Shown: piece by piece, positions 17,519 through 29,603 of the stretch
How positions within the stretch are numbered: position 1 is the stretch's first letter
How the letters are laid out: each line of letters starts with the position of its first letter
Assembly (NCBI GenBank): GCA_900323505.1
Contig: OOIN01000041.1
Location: 62,001-126,000 of the forward strand
Direction: 5' to 3'
Length of the DNA stretch: 64,000 nucleotides
DNA from: Ustilago trichophora
Lineage: Eukaryota; Basidiomycota; Ustilaginomycetes; Ustilaginales; Ustilaginaceae
The notes under the pieces: generated by a model
Database searches by the model: none
Seen by the model: only the letters and a program-made list of their open reading frames with translations
What the model was told of the DNA's origin: nothing
Position numbers and translations under genes: made by a program

Positions 17519-20500
17519 CTAGAGATCCAAATCGTCATCCGGATCCTCATCGTCCTCATCATCGTCCTCTTCCGCTTCGAAGAAGATTTTCGCCTGTCCC
17601 GTATTGCCTCTCAGCGAAGGTCCTGCTCCACCTGCCTCGGCTGCTTCCGAAGACTGTTGCGAAGCTTGGTGATAGGCGTAGGGTAGAGGTACGGTTTCAC
17701 GACGCTGTCGTTGATCCGATGTTTCACCGAGGTTAAAGGGGAGGCTTGAGATCATGTTTCCGTGGACATCCGCCGCACCAGGGGTTTGGGAGGATGCGGC
17801 TGTAGCACTACTGCTGCTGCTACTGCTGCTGCTGGGTTGCGCACGATCGGTCGTGTCCAACGGTAGCAACGTGAGCGAGTCGGAAGAAGGGCTGGTGGAG
17901 AGCACGAGAAATTCCTCGTGCTTCTTTCCGTTTCTCGAGTGATAGTGGAGTTCCAGGAAGGCGTAGCCGGTTCGAGAAGCTGAGAGGAGGTCGGCCAGAC
18001 CAATTGGCCCAGCAGTTGCCTGCTCTGCACTCTTGTCGGTGCTAGTCTCGTGGGCAATGCTGAGCGATTCGAACGCACAACTTTCCCCACTCCACCAGCC
18101 TTGCGCGCCTCCGCCAGCTTCGTAAGCGGGTACACCCATCGGTCCTCGACTTGCCACATTGCGGAGGAGATCCCAGAAGCGGACATCCACCTCGTCCTCT
18201 CGCTCGTCTCCATCGGAGCCCAACAATGCCTTCTGGACAGCGTTGGAGCTGGAGGGCGGTTTGAGACCGTACTGCTTGAGAATGTGCCTTAGCAACGCAG
18301 GCGGGTGAATCGTTGCCGAAAGCACAGTGCCTCCCGCTGCAGAAGAAGCCGCAGCTGTGGCTGAAGTAGGACCCCAGATCAGAGGCGAGTGCAGAGCGCT
18401 GAGCAAAGTCGCACAAGTAGCTGCCTCAATCCCTCCCATCTGAAGCCCGACGATCAGCCTTGACGATGCACCGATGCTGGCAAGCGTCTCGCGGGCGACT
18501 TTGCTCGCGCTCGCGATTCCAGCCTCCTGCTCTACATGGACGATGGAGTTGAGCGAGTCGATGAGAACTGTTGTCTTGCTCACACCAGCGTTGAGTGCGG
18601 CAAGCTCGCCTCGAATGCGCTCTGTCAGCTCGGAAATTGAGCCAGTGTTGCGTTCGTCCGCCGCATAGGCGTTGCCCAAGGTGGTTGCATCGACAGTGGC
18701 GATGCGGTCTGCGGCGAAAACCCCGTCGAGATATGTCGAGGGCTGGCGCAGAGTCGAAATGAGAAGCACAGCGTGGTTGCGCTTGACAGAGCGGCTGATG
18801 ACTTCGCGCATGAGGCTGACCGACGACTGGACGAGCGAATCTTGCAGAATTACAAGCTGCTTGCCATGTCGCTGCGAGCTGACGCTCTTAAGCCCGCTGC
18901 TCGATCCTTCTGCCGGGGCAAACACGGAATCGTCCAACAAACTCTGTCCGAGCGAAGGCGTGCTTGCTGCGCCGGCACCAGCTCGCCCACTCGACATTCT
19001 GCCGCTCGAAGCGCCACCCGACTGTCCACTACCACTGTAACCGGCACTACTACCACCACCGCCGCCATTCGATGCGGCGGAGGAAGCCTTGATCGTCCCG
19101 CTCCTGGACAGCATTCCATCTTCTTGTCGCTGCTCCTGAGTGGAAGGAAGGAGAGCCTCACGCGCAGCAGCTGCGACGGCCTGGTTGTACTCGACCAGAC
19201 CACGTGCTACGGTAAGGACTTGGTTGGGCATGAAGACGTCGTTGTGCTCCTGATCTTGGTCAAAAGCAAACAGGCGCCCTTCCGCTTCATGCCCTAGCCG
19301 AAAAAACGAAGGTGGCTTGCGAAGTGCTTTTCCTTCCTCGAGATGCTCGGCGCGGCTCTTGAGCGCGGTCGACATCCTGCATGCATCAAAGAGACGAGGG
19401 GAGGGCGGTTCGGCTTCATCGGCGCTTGCACCAGAGGTCGAGGAAGGAGTATGGATGGAGGAAGAGGAGGAAGCGGTGTCGGCGGGAAGATGACCCGATT
19501 GGGTAGATGCATTGCACGAAAGTGCATCAGCTTCTTCATCCGCAAGATCGAGGCTGTGGGAAGAGTCAGAGTGCAGGGCATCGGCGTCGACGACACCTGT
19601 GCGCTCAGACTGGGTCTGATGGTGGTGGTCGACAGCGTCATCTGCCCGCTGGACGTTTCCCGAGTCTGCATCAGATTGAGACTCTCCGTTGACATGGCCG
19701 TTGCTCTCCTTGGCTTCTCCGTTGCCATTCACTTGCTGGGGGTCCTTGCCATCTTGGTGGGCACCGTTACCATTGCCGTTGACGTGCTCGCCATTTGCAC
19801 CGTTCTCGGCAGCGTCAGCGAGCCCTTCCATCTCTTCGCGCTCAAGCTCCTCGAGCTCCATGCGCATCTCGTCGGCTTCGCGCTGCAAGCTCGACTTGAA
19901 CTGGCGCAATGAGTGGATGAACTCGACGTCGGCGAATTTATCGAAGGGCTGGGGTGGCTGCCAGCGCGCATTCGACTCGTGGTAGGCCTTCAACCAAGGG
20001 TGTCTGAGCGCTTGCTCTGCGGTCAGCCTCTGGTCGGGATCCCAGGTGAGAAGCTTGGCAACCAAGTCGAGCGCCTCGGGGTTGGCGTTCGGGTAGAGCT
20101 TCTCGAGGGGTACGGCGGGCATGTTGGGGAGCGACTTGATGTAGGTCTTTGCGCGTTCAGATCCAATCTTGTCGAGGACAGCCTCGGAGGGGGAGCCGAG
20201 GACGTTGTTGATGCGTGCGATCTGGTCGACATAGTCCTTGCCGCCAAAGATGGGTGCGCCTGCGATGAGCTCGGCGAGGATGCATCCGACGGACCACATG
20301 TCCATCTCGGGACCGTAGCCCTCACGGAAGCAGAGCATGACCTCGGGAGCGCGATACCATCTGGTAGCAACGTAGCCAGTGAGCGGGCCACCAGGGTAGT
20401 TGAGACGCTTGTGCTTGCCCTTGGAGTCGGTCTTGTAGAGCTGAACGTGCAAGTCTGAAGCAGGCGAAGGGGAGCGTGCCGATCCAGAGCGAGGCTGCTG

Positions 20501-21412
20501 GTGCTGCTGCTGCTGCTGAGAAGCATCTTCAGCTGATTGCACGTCAGGACGGTCCCCATCGACACTGCTGCTGATGCTGGTTCTTGGCTTGGCCTCGGTG
20601 TCGTCGTTGGATGTTGCTGGTGGGGCAAGGAACTCGTCCGAGTCGGCATAAGCACGAGCCAGACCCAGATCGCAGATACGAAGGGCGCAGTCGCCGTTGA
20701 CCAACAGATTGCTAGGCTTGAGATCGCGGTGGATGACCTTGGCAGAGTGCATGTAGCGCACTCCTCGCAAGATCTGAGCCATAAAGTACTGGTGGTGAGC
20801 ATCCGAGAGCGCTTGTCCCGAACGGATGATCTGCGAAAGATCGGCCTCGCTCGCCGAAAGAACAAGGTAAATCTCGGAGAAGTCGATGAAAGCGGTGTCA
20901 AAGTCGAGAAGAGCCGTGACATTGTCGCACATGCCAATGTGTCTGAGCAGCGCGACTTCTCGAAGAGCTCTTCTTGCCAAGACGTCCTTTTCAAAGATGC
21001 GGGTCACCTTTTTGATGGCGACATTGCATTCGAGCACCTCGTCGCGGCAAAGGGCGACACAACCGTAAGCACCGATGCCGAGCTCGCGAACAAAGGTGTA
21101 GCGCTGCTTGACGTGGAAGGGGACGCCGAGGCAGCGGAACGAATGATAACCACGTGCGGCGAGGTTGTGAGGTGCCAGAGGGTGATCCTCGTTGGTGTAA
21201 CGCGGTGTGCGGTGGGAACCGGATGCAGAAGAAGACACGTTGCGACGGGTGCGTGTGCGTGTGCGTGTACCCTGCCTGGAGCCGACCTGGTGCACTGAAG
21301 CCGAAGAGGAAGGTGATGGTGGTGGCGGAGTCTTGCTGGAACCAGCGACTGCTGCAGAGGTGGAAGCGGCGTGTGGAGGTGGCGAAAGAGGAGTTGCCTG
21401 TGGTGCTGGCAT
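17519..21412 (-). CDS. Slt2-like MAP kinase fused in one frame to Elongator subunit 5 (Elp5)
   Basis: 1297 aa from the ATG at 21412 (only a TTG lies further upstream in frame), with no stop in the frame. The kinase spans about 105-475: glycine loop GIGAYG, Lys134 (VAIKK), HRD 228-230, DLG 248-250, activation lip TGY 345-347 then VATRWYRAPE, and C-lobe blocks KDYVDQ and LYPNANPEALDL like Slt2/Mpk1. About 85 residues, including a Gln run, are inserted between DLG and TGY, and TGY replaces the Slt2 TEY. A disordered acidic and Ser/Gly-rich linker follows. From about residue 848 (nt 18871 downward) the frame matches Elp5/Iki1: an RecA-like fold without Walker motifs, LPFNLGETSDQRQ near the C-terminus and an acidic tail EDPDDDLDL. 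Elp5 works in the Elp456 ring for tRNA wobble-uridine modification. It could instead be two transcripts in one frame. Confidence 0.85.
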   Translation of the reverse strand: MPAPQATPLSPPPHAASTSAAVAGSSKTPPPPSPSSSASVHQVGSRQGTRTRTRTRRNVSSSASGSHRTPRYTNEDHPLAPHNLAARGYHSFRCLGVPFHVKQRYTFVRELGIGAYGCVALCRDEVLECNVAIKKVTRIFEKDVLARRALREVALLRHIGMCDNVTALLDFDTAFIDFSEIYLVLSASEADLSQIIRSGQALSDAHHQYFMAQILRGVRYMHSAKVIHRDLKPSNLLVNGDCALRICDLGLARAYADSDEFLAPPATSNDDTEAKPRTSISSSVDGDRPDVQSAEDASQQQQQHQQPRSGSARSPSPASDLHVQLYKTDSKGKHKRLNYPGGPLTGYVATRWYRAPEVMLCFREGYGPEMDMWSVGCILAELIAGAPIFGGKDYVDQIARINNVLGSPSEAVLDKIGSERAKTYIKSLPNMPAVPLEKLYPNANPEALDLVAKLLTWDPDQRLTAEQALRHPWLKAYHESNARWQPPQPFDKFADVEFIHSLRQFKSSLQREADEMRMELEELEREEMEGLADAAENGANGEHVNGNGNGAHQDGKDPQQVNGNGEAKESNGHVNGESQSDADSGNVQRADDAVDHHHQTQSERTGVVDADALHSDSSHSLDLADEEADALSCNASTQSGHLPADTASSSSSIHTPSSTSGASADEAEPPSPRLFDACRMSTALKSRAEHLEEGKALRKPPSFFRLGHEAEGRLFAFDQDQEHNDVFMPNQVLTVARGLVEYNQAVAAAAREALLPSTQEQRQEDGMLSRSGTIKASSAASNGGGGGSSAGYSGSGQSGGASSGRMSSGRAGAGAASTPSLGQSLLDDSVFAPAEGSSSGLKSVSSQRHGKQLVILQDSLVQSSVSLMREVISRSVKRNHAVLLISTLRQPSTYLDGVFAADRIATVDATTLGNAYAADERNTGSISELTERIRGELAALNAGVSKTTVLIDSLNSIVHVEQEAGIASASKVARETLASIGASSRLIVGLQMGGIEAATCATLLSALHSPLIWGPTSATAAASSAAGGTVLSATIHPPALLRHILKQYGLKPPSSSNAVQKALLGSDGDEREDEVDVRFWDLLRNVASRGPMGVPAYEAGGGAQGWWSGESCAFESLSIAHETSTDKSAEQATAGPIGLADLLSASRTGYAFLELHYHSRNGKKHEEFLVLSTSPSSDSLTLLPLDTTDRAQPSSSSSSSSSATAASSQTPGAADVHGNMISSLPFNLGETSDQRQRRETVPLPYAYHQASQQSSEAAEAGGAGPSLRGNTGQAKIFFEAEEDDDEDDEDPDDDLDL

Positions 21413-24242
21413 GTTTGCAATGTGATCTAGATCGAGCAAAAATGATGCGGTTGTGACCTCGGGAACAAAAAAAGTGTAGCGACAATCAGATGCTAATATG
21501 TTGTTACTGGAAGTGTGTGGGCCACTAGATGAAGGATGAGATCGGGATTGGTTTCAATGATGGTTGCAGTGAGCTTTGCTTTGATGGCGGTATCAGAGGG
21601 CGATGTGGAGCGTGAAAGCGGATCGATAGAGTGCAAGATGCAAGACACGCAGCTACGAGCGGTTGCACAGAAATGCTACGGCTGAGAATTGAAATGCAGG
21701 GTTTGCAAGCGTAGCGTTGGGCACGGATCGCTCGGTTGGAGCTGAGCAGATGGCGGTGAGACAAAGGGCAACAGTGGCTGCAGGGTCCTTGTGTGTTTTG
21801 TGTCGGGATCGTGCGTGAGACTGCAGCGTGAAGGAACACGGATCGGATTCGCAATTCCGGCAAGAGGAGATGATAGGACGAGATAACAGCAATGTGTTGT
21901 CGGTGGAAGTAGCAATGTTGTCGTGTACAATGCTACGTGCTGGGCTGGGATTGAACTGAGTGCAGGATTAGAGGTGATTGAGATGGCGTACGAATGGGCA
22001 CGAATGGGCGATGCGAGTGCGGAGAATGGGATGGTGGTGAGGATGGGAAGGAGAGTGTGGTGATTGCGGTGGTGATGAGGATGATGATGTAGTAAGTGGG
22101 AGGAAAGGGTGGGTGAGGATGATGAGGTTGTTGGTAAGTTGGTTGGTTGGTGTTGAGGTTGACACAATTGAGCCGGAGCACAGCAGAGCGCAGCACAGCT
22201 GAAAGAGAGCCAAAGCACAGGTAGCACACAGTAGTCACACCTCTGTCACACTCACACCAAAAAGCGCTCGCTGAAAGCCAAAAAGAAAAGGGAAAAAAAA
22301 AATAGAAAGAAAAAAAAACACATCAAAGCGAGCAAGGTACTGAAGCATCAAACCAGTCAACTCGTCCAAATCAGGGTGTCGTCAGATGAGGGCGATTTTC
22401 AGGTTCAGGCAAAAGACGCAGAGTGACTACGCGTTTCATTTTGCCGTTATTGCCGTGTGGTGCCCAAAAAAATAAACAATTCTTTTTTTATAAGAAAAAA
22501 CGACATTTGGGACACCAACTGACCGGTGCATCTCTCTCTCTCTTTCTCGCCTCTTTCTCTGTCTCTGTCTCTGTGTCTTGGGTGTGAAGCCGTGCCACCG
22601 GTTGCAGACCTCGATTCGGCTTCATCTCAGTCCGAATGAACCATTGTGGTCGAGTTGTGGTCGATGCTCGTGTTCAATCCAATCCGAGCGAGAGAGGAAG
22701 GGAGACACGGCAGCTCTATTTTGCAATCTCCTTTTTTTCCATTCTCTGTGACGCACATACAGAAGAGCGGTTCTCGAAAGATTGTGTGTGTTGGGTCACT
22801 ACTCTGTGGACTGCTGGACAGTGGAATAGGAGAGGGTGATGCCTCGCTTGGATGAAAATCCAAAGTCGGATCCAATAGGTGAAAAAAAAGGGCGGGCGCG
22901 ATCTACACAGACAATGCGCAGATTGGGGCGACAGTCCGACCCTGCGCACAGTCGGTGCGACTTCGGGTTGACCAAAAGTGCAGGTCAAATTGGGTGTACT
23001 CTCTCAACCCAGTTTTATTTTTTGCCAAAACTCTTTCTCGACCTTTCTCTATCTCTCTCGACCTCACTCGCTCTGCTTCCAGCAACCGCGATACTGTACT
23101 TGCTTGCAGTACCCCTTTCCGATCCTCCATTACGCTTGTGTGGATGAGGATCAAGGCTCTATCGTGTCGATGGTCGGATCAACATCCCAAAGCAGAAAAA
23201 CAAAATCAAGGCTCTCAAAGGCACAACCGGGCACGGGACCCGGAGTACCATTCACCGCCCATAGCGCGCTGCTTGCTCGGGAACAAGACCAGGAATTGCC
23301 GACCTCACTCTCTCTCTCTCTGAGAGGCAACCCAACGTGAAACCTCTCTCCCTTTCTGTATCTCTCTCTCTCTCTCTTCCTTTGTTTCTGCCCGCCGATA
23401 ATTTTTCCTTGACCCTTTATCCACACCCTTCCCGCACCACGCACAGCTCGTCCCATCCTGCTTTTTCAGTGTGACCCTGCGTAGATGCATATTTCATCTT
23501 TCTTTTTCAAGACGAATGCAACAAAGGAGCTATATGAAATGCCTGTGCCGCCATCGGTCGAAAAGCGACCGCCTCCTATCCACCCACCTTTTGAACCTCA
23601 TTCTTTGCTTTCGATGCTGCCGTGTGTGTGTATGTGTGTGGTCGTTGCACCGATCTCAAATGGGAAGCCCGAGCGTCGACACGTTTAGCGTGGGGAGTTG
23701 GACCCAGCCAAAAAGAGAAAAAAGTGTTTTTGGTCATCGGATGCGGACCGGCTCTTGCCGTAAAGGTGTTGTTGTCTTCTTGCTTCCAGAGACCATAGAA
23801 ACGGCTGGGATTGAAAAGCGGAGCCTTTTTTTTTACTTGTCACTCTCCCTGACTCTACAGAGTGTCAGCCCGGCATAAATCAAAAGAGTGCAATTTGATG
23901 TGCACCGGTAACTGAGTTACAAATCAGCCAACGCGCGGCAATCTCTCCATCGCCTTACTCTGCCACTGTAAGCTGCAAAGAGAGGCTGTGTCACACTTTG
24001 TTCTGAAACCTGCGACCTTATTATTTTTTATTTGGTTCTGCCCTTTTTTTTGCAATTTGACAGGAGGATGTGCGTGCGTTGGTGCCTGTGTGTGCGTGTG
24101 TTGGGTGGCGTACCCCCGTCATTGGTTTTTATGCGCTTTTTCCTGTGGTCCCAGTGCTCGCTTCTTGGCTTCAATTTATGCTTTCTCGTCTAGATTAGAC
24201 AGAGAGATGGAAAGGTCAATCGTCCGCTATGCTCTGCGAACG

Positions 24243-24266
24243 AAAAAAAAAAAAAAAAAAAAAAAA
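24243..24266 (+). repeat. Poly(A) run, 24 nt
   Basis: A 24-base A homopolymer in non-coding DNA. No coding sequence or target-site duplication is recognisable upstream, so a retroposed copy is not supported. Confidence 0.8.
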
Positions 24267-26894
24267 CAAGGGCGTCGGTACCGAGCCGTCCCCGCCTTAC
24301 CCTTCTCTCTACCCTCTGTCTCGATTATTGTTTGCCTGTTGCTCGTGATCTCGTTGCCATGCTGTTCAGAGCAAAAGAGACAGATGCGTAGCTTATCTTG
24401 AGGTGGTTGTGCAGAAAACCAATTCTGAGGGTTCAGCGATAGTGTTTGCTGATGTAGGGCAACCAATTAATGCAGGGTCACAGTGTATATACAATGCTTG
24501 TCAAAAAAGCGAGATAGCAGCGCTGGAGCTTCCTTGATATTTTGATGCACCCTACAGTCTCACGCTCGAAAGAAATGTGCAAGCCGACTAACTGCCAACA
24601 GACATCGTAAGTGTGTCAATTGAATCTAATCAAGCCTTTCAGTTTAGTCTAGAACACACTACGCCAAGACACGTTCTACTCAAAATCGCACTTTAGCTTC
24701 TTAGTGTGCCTGTTAGCTCTCAGTCTACACTGTTACCCCATCTTTGCCTCGAACCTTTAGATCTTCACCGTTTCGACTTGTGTCAGAAAGATCCACATTT
24801 TTTTAAAACACAAGAGGTAAGTCACTTTGTCTGTGCGTAAATGTTTTCGAGTGCAAGTCGAGATCGCGAAGATGCGACTCCTAAGTGTTGGGGGACGAGG
24901 CATGAATGATAGCTCGAGATCGATCCGATTAGGCCCTGCATTTCTTAGGTTTGTAGTGCAGATAAAGAGATTGTATTTGGCGGAGGAAGACCGCGCGTCG
25001 TTTTCTGGAATAGAAAGTAGGGCAAAGTGTGAAAGCGAATTTGTATTGAATATTCAACGGCCAAAAAAAAGGGTTCTTTTTTGCAGAGAGTTGCACTTTG
25101 CATTTAACCGCGGATTGGCTCAGACGCAGATGCAGTAAAGAGGCTGTTGCGCCACTCGCCGTTTTTACCGAGCCATCACAAACCCTGCCTTTCTCTCGAG
25201 TTGGCGATGCTGTATGTTGATTCGAGCAGCTGTCAAATGCAAGAAGTCCTAGATGAATTCGGCGAAAGTACTTGAATGAACGACGAAGAATGGTACTGCA
25301 CAGACTCTGTCGAGAAGAGTACAATTGCGGAAAAGGTGATATTGCTTTGTTGGGCACGACCAAATGTTCTAGAAAACCACAAATCCAACCGAAGGATCAC
25401 CGAAGCTGCTCACTACACAGCCTTGGCTCTCGGTGCTCTTATCACCGTAGTAGAGTAGAGTATATATCGATTGAAAAATCAGCCGGTCAAGTAACCACGT
25501 ACAAATTCCTTGCTCACTTCCCGGACCGCAATTCACCGACACAGTTGGCCGGTCGGCTGCGGTTTCGTCCCATTGTGCTGTTTCCTGTTTTTTGGGCGGC
25601 ATTAAACCCCCCAAGAAGAAGCGGTGGTGCCGAAAGCTCAACCAACGTGATGCTTAGGCGAGAAAGTGCGCTCGGCCATGTGCTAAGCGGGGTCGAGGCA
25701 GTCGCAATGAACAGTACTGCACTTGAGGGGTTAAGCTCGCCCACATGGGTTTACCTGACATCCTTTCGAAAGCAACGATGCTCGGCTGGACAAAGATGGA
25801 CGTGCGATCAAGCCAGTCTTGACCGTACAGCACTGTATCGTTGGCTTGCGATTGGGTCGTTATGCCAAATGTTCAACCATCCCTGTGTAGCGACACTGCT
25901 ACGATGAGGCAGAAGAGGCATGAATTGTCGACCGAAGAACCGAAAAGGACCCTTCCCAAAACCCCACTCCACAAAAACACTGTACGGCAAAAGAAAGATG
26001 ATCTACTTTATGCCGCCTCCGATCAAGTTGGCCGCCGCTTGACTGGCTCTTTCCGCTTCCATGGTGATTTTAATGCTCATAGACATGACAGTTGCTATAG
26101 CGAGCTTCCCCACTGTAAACTGTAGCACTGAGAAGGACAAGGCATGAATCACCAAACCCGTCTCCCCACATTGGAGGGCCGTCTATCGTCCAATTAGACC
26201 CTAATCCAGCCGTGCACACACACACACACTACACATGCCGCAAAAAATCGGACTCAAAAGAGTCACTATATGTCATCTCGGATCCACGTCGGTCATGTTG
26301 AAAGTGCATTTTGAAAGCAAAACAATGTGCTGCATTTGTGTGTCTTTGGAGTGGTTCCAAGTTCTCGACTCAAGCGATTGACGTTGATGCTATGTTGTCT
26401 TGGTTGTTTGCTCACCATCATGTAGTGTGTGAAGTGAGTGATTGAGTGAGTGGGTCAGGTATGATCTGTATGTCTCAGAAAAGGTAAAGAAGGAACATAA
26501 GGGCTGGACTGAATACGCCGGTATATGTAAAACTGTAAAAGCAGCTACCGGTCGGGGGCTCAATTTAACCCTCCGGTGACCCTGGTTGGTTACTCTTATT
26601 ATGCACAACCAAACCCAGAAAGGGTTTGCGGGGGAAGGGCTTCCGAATCCCAACCCTAACCTCACTCTACACTCAGACTGAAAGGCTGTATGAGAGTTAC
26701 CACTTCGGCATGCACACTACTGTACGAGGTAAGAAGAGGAAAGGGTTGGCCGCGGCAGCAAGCCGAAATGCAATTAAGAATTTTGGCATCAAAAATACGA
26801 AATGCCCCGAGTTCTAGGCTCTTTCCAGCACAGCACAGTTGAGTAAATCCCATAATTCCGTCAACTGGTTGAAAAAGGGAAAGATCCGCATCCG

Positions 26895-26923
26895 CTACTG
26901 TACTGTACTGTACTGTACTGTAC
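26895..26923 (+). repeat. (TACTG)n pentanucleotide repeat
   Basis: Five tandem TACTG units plus TAC. The unit overlaps the TACTGTA/TACAGTA motif that recurs in the window's non-coding DNA. Confidence 0.9.
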
Positions 26924-28375
26924 CTCTGCCAAGTTACTCTAAAGCAGGAAACTAAAAGTGACTCGTCGCTCGTCTTTTGGACTGTGTTGCACTTGCAGTA
27001 GTTTGGGCTTCAGCCTAAGGAAAAGGAATACATTCTGGCGGGGAGGAAAGTGGTCTAACCACCTTGCGGAGATGGCAGCAAGCGGTTCATGCGAGACCCC
27101 ACACCTAGCGCTGCCAGCTGGGGGAAATTTTTGGCATGAAAACGGGCTCCTCTTCTCCCAGCGACTGCGATTGCGAATGGCCATCGGGACGTCCGATTTG
27201 TGTCCATTGAAACATACCACTCTTCTCTCTTTGACTTTATCCATCTCAAACAAGCGCGTGATATTGTTGTTGTTGTTTGTTTTCTTAGCTCCTTCTCCTT
27301 TTCCATCCGCAGACCGAACTTTTTCTCGTGCAGCAAGTAAAGTAGGAGCTGAGAAGGGAACCGCGGTCGCCCCTACACATACATCACGCTTAAACCAGAC
27401 CTAGTTACAGTAGGTGGCATTTAAGCTCAAGGTGATACATGTTCAGGAACGCAACCCGACATGTTCAAGGTGTGTGACACACGCCTTTTTCAACAAAAAA
27501 CAATCCGAAAACAGCTGGTCAAAGACATCCGATCAGCACAACATCTGGCTCGATCGATCAAGCCAAACTTCACCTCTCTCGCTTAATTCTCTCTCCCTCC
27601 AACCCCGCGTTTTATTTTATTTTTTTCGTGTGGGGGAGAGAGATTGCCGAACACACGAGCACTCTCAACATGCGTGTAAACAGAGTTGACAACCATACCC
27701 GACGTCATACCTCTTTGACACATAGAGAGAGAGAGATCTGGCTCCTCGGATCGACAACATCGTCAAACCATGATGAACGGATGATCGTTCGGCTCCCCAC
27801 TTGTTCCCTTTTGCTTGTGGGATGACCCACAAACGAAACACCACCAGCAAAGCTTTGATATAAAGATCGATGTGCGCACGTGATGAGCAAAACAGCAATT
27901 TCTCCACAATGTATGAATCGGATGCAATCGCGATACACTTCAGAGCGGTGAATGACCAAAAGTTAGATCGCAAAGGGTTTTGGTCGAATTGTCGTCCTCT
28001 CTATCTCTCTCTCTCTCTCTCTTTTTAGTCCTGTCCAACATCTGTCACTCCATCCTTTGCTTTCCTTTCGCTGCTTTAGTGTAGAGAATTGTACTCCTAA
28101 GGCGTGATCAAGTGCTTCTAACCCCAAAGTATTCGTGTACGACGCTTTCAAGTAGCAATCCAACGCCCTCCTTCCCCCGCAGCCAAACCTAGTCCGACAA
28201 ATCGTGATGCTACCTCATCAACTCCTAACCGAGAGCAGATTTAGTCCGTGTTTGGATATGCGCAACTTCAACATAAGATTAGCCGTAGCAAATCCTGTTA
28301 TACACGAGCAACGTGTCACAGCTGGACGTATTAGACAGCTTTGACAACTTTTTCACTTTCTTAAGTCACTTTTTC

Positions 28376-28381
<6 letters not shown>

Positions 28382-28412
<31 letters not shown>

Positions 28413-28413
28413 G
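28382..28413 (+). repeat. (CT)n microsatellite
   Basis: About 16 uninterrupted CT units in the gene-poor region, the longest of several pyrimidine tracts there. Confidence 0.9.
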
Positions 28414-29603
28414 AAGCTGAATTGTGGATGTGGTTGGCTTAGCTCATCTCTACAGCTTTACACGCTATGTTGAGCAGTAAGAAGACGGGTGTGTAGATCG
28501 TATGAGTTGATTTTGAGTGTGAATTTTGGAGCCTTCTTTTTTCATTCGACTTTTATTTTCTATTTCCGTTTTTCGATGTCGTTCTTTCTTTGTTCGCCGT
28601 GTGTCAAAGCTCAACCCAATCTCACCATGCTTTTAGGTTGACGCTGAGTTGGACACCATTCCTCACTCCATCCCACCATACTGTCCAGCAACAGCCTTGG
28701 CCTTAGCGGCCGATACAAGCAAAAACTACACTTGCTAGCACCACCTGTCTTTCGAACACCAAAGCCAACGTTTACCTGGAATCATGACCACTTTTAAACC
28801 AAACGTTTACCTCGTACGAAACGCTCGCGCGCGGAAGACACGGCATGACGCTTAAAGAGTACCCCTTGAAGCCGGTATAGAAGCCGAACTACCCCTTTGC
28901 TGTACGGCAGTGAGATGCAAGATAACGAAACACATTCTCCGTCGGCAGGAGAAAAAAAAAACAAACCTTCCTTGCCACGCGAAAGCAAAATTCGCCGAAA
29001 ATCTCCCTTCCTTCATTGCTTCCTTCCAACCCCCCAAAAAATAAAACCCTATACACCAACGACTTCATGGGTATCTGGTTTACAGCTCAAGTTCGACCGA
29101 GAAACACCAAGACGACGGATATGCCGATTGTCCAACCACGTAGCAATTGCAATACCGAACGATGCGTCATTGGCATTCAAGAAAAAATAATTCCACCCCC
29201 CTCAAACCCCCTTCTTCTTAATTGTTCTACCGTCCTCTCTAACCTTCCCCAAGACCAACACAACAGACTGGGAATGACTGTGCATGACTTGCAAATATCT
29301 ATAAGAAAAAAAAAAAGAAAGCATACAGTACAAACAAGCAGCTTCCAACAAGGTAATATCACCGATCCCTGGCTTCCTCACCGATCTGCAAGAGGGAACG
29401 ACTCACAGTGGCATCTTTCTGCTCATCGTGTCCATTTCTAAGAGTCACACTCACAAGCATATCAGACCATGACTCACACTACGAACGATCACAACGAGCA
29501 ATGTAGACATGCGAGCAAGGAAAAAAGGAAGAGGTGAAACATTGATGCGAAAGACAAACAAAACAAGAACCCACTATATAACAAGAACCCAACAACCCCT
29601 CGA

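Larger units (their letters stand above)
21413..29603. other. 8.2-kb gene-poor region
   Basis: I find no supported protein, tRNA or rRNA gene here. The many short frames lack domains or coherent composition. It contains repeated pyrimidine tracts (about 22531-22575, 23033-23062, 23300-23323, 23342-23381, 27987-28025, 28382-28413), a 24-A run (24243-24266), a (CA)n run near 26214-26229 and a (TACTG)5 repeat (26895-26923). The first kilobase should be the kinase-Elp5 promoter and leader. The rest could be non-coding RNA, extended regulatory DNA or a structural chromosome element. Confidence 0.5.

Noticed and set aside
20023..20994. 323-codon minus-strand frame overlapping the kinase domain
   Set aside because: Out of frame with an unambiguous kinase sequence; Ser/Thr/Arg-rich shadow.
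21413..21439. Upstream extension of the kinase-Elp5 frame to 21439
   Set aside because: The extra codons begin with TTG, not ATG; the first ATG is at 21412. The same reasoning moves the starts of the crotonase and SDR genes inward.
24243..24266. Poly(A) run as the tail of a retroposed gene
   Set aside because: No coding similarity or target-site duplication is visible upstream.
25272..25907. 211-codon plus-strand frame in the gene-poor region
   Set aside because: No domain, no signal peptide, no coherent composition; neighbouring frames look the same.
21413..29603. tRNA or other structural RNA genes
   Set aside because: I looked for B-box-like GGTTCGA sequences and found none with a matching A box and acceptor stem; a covariance-model scan would be decisive.
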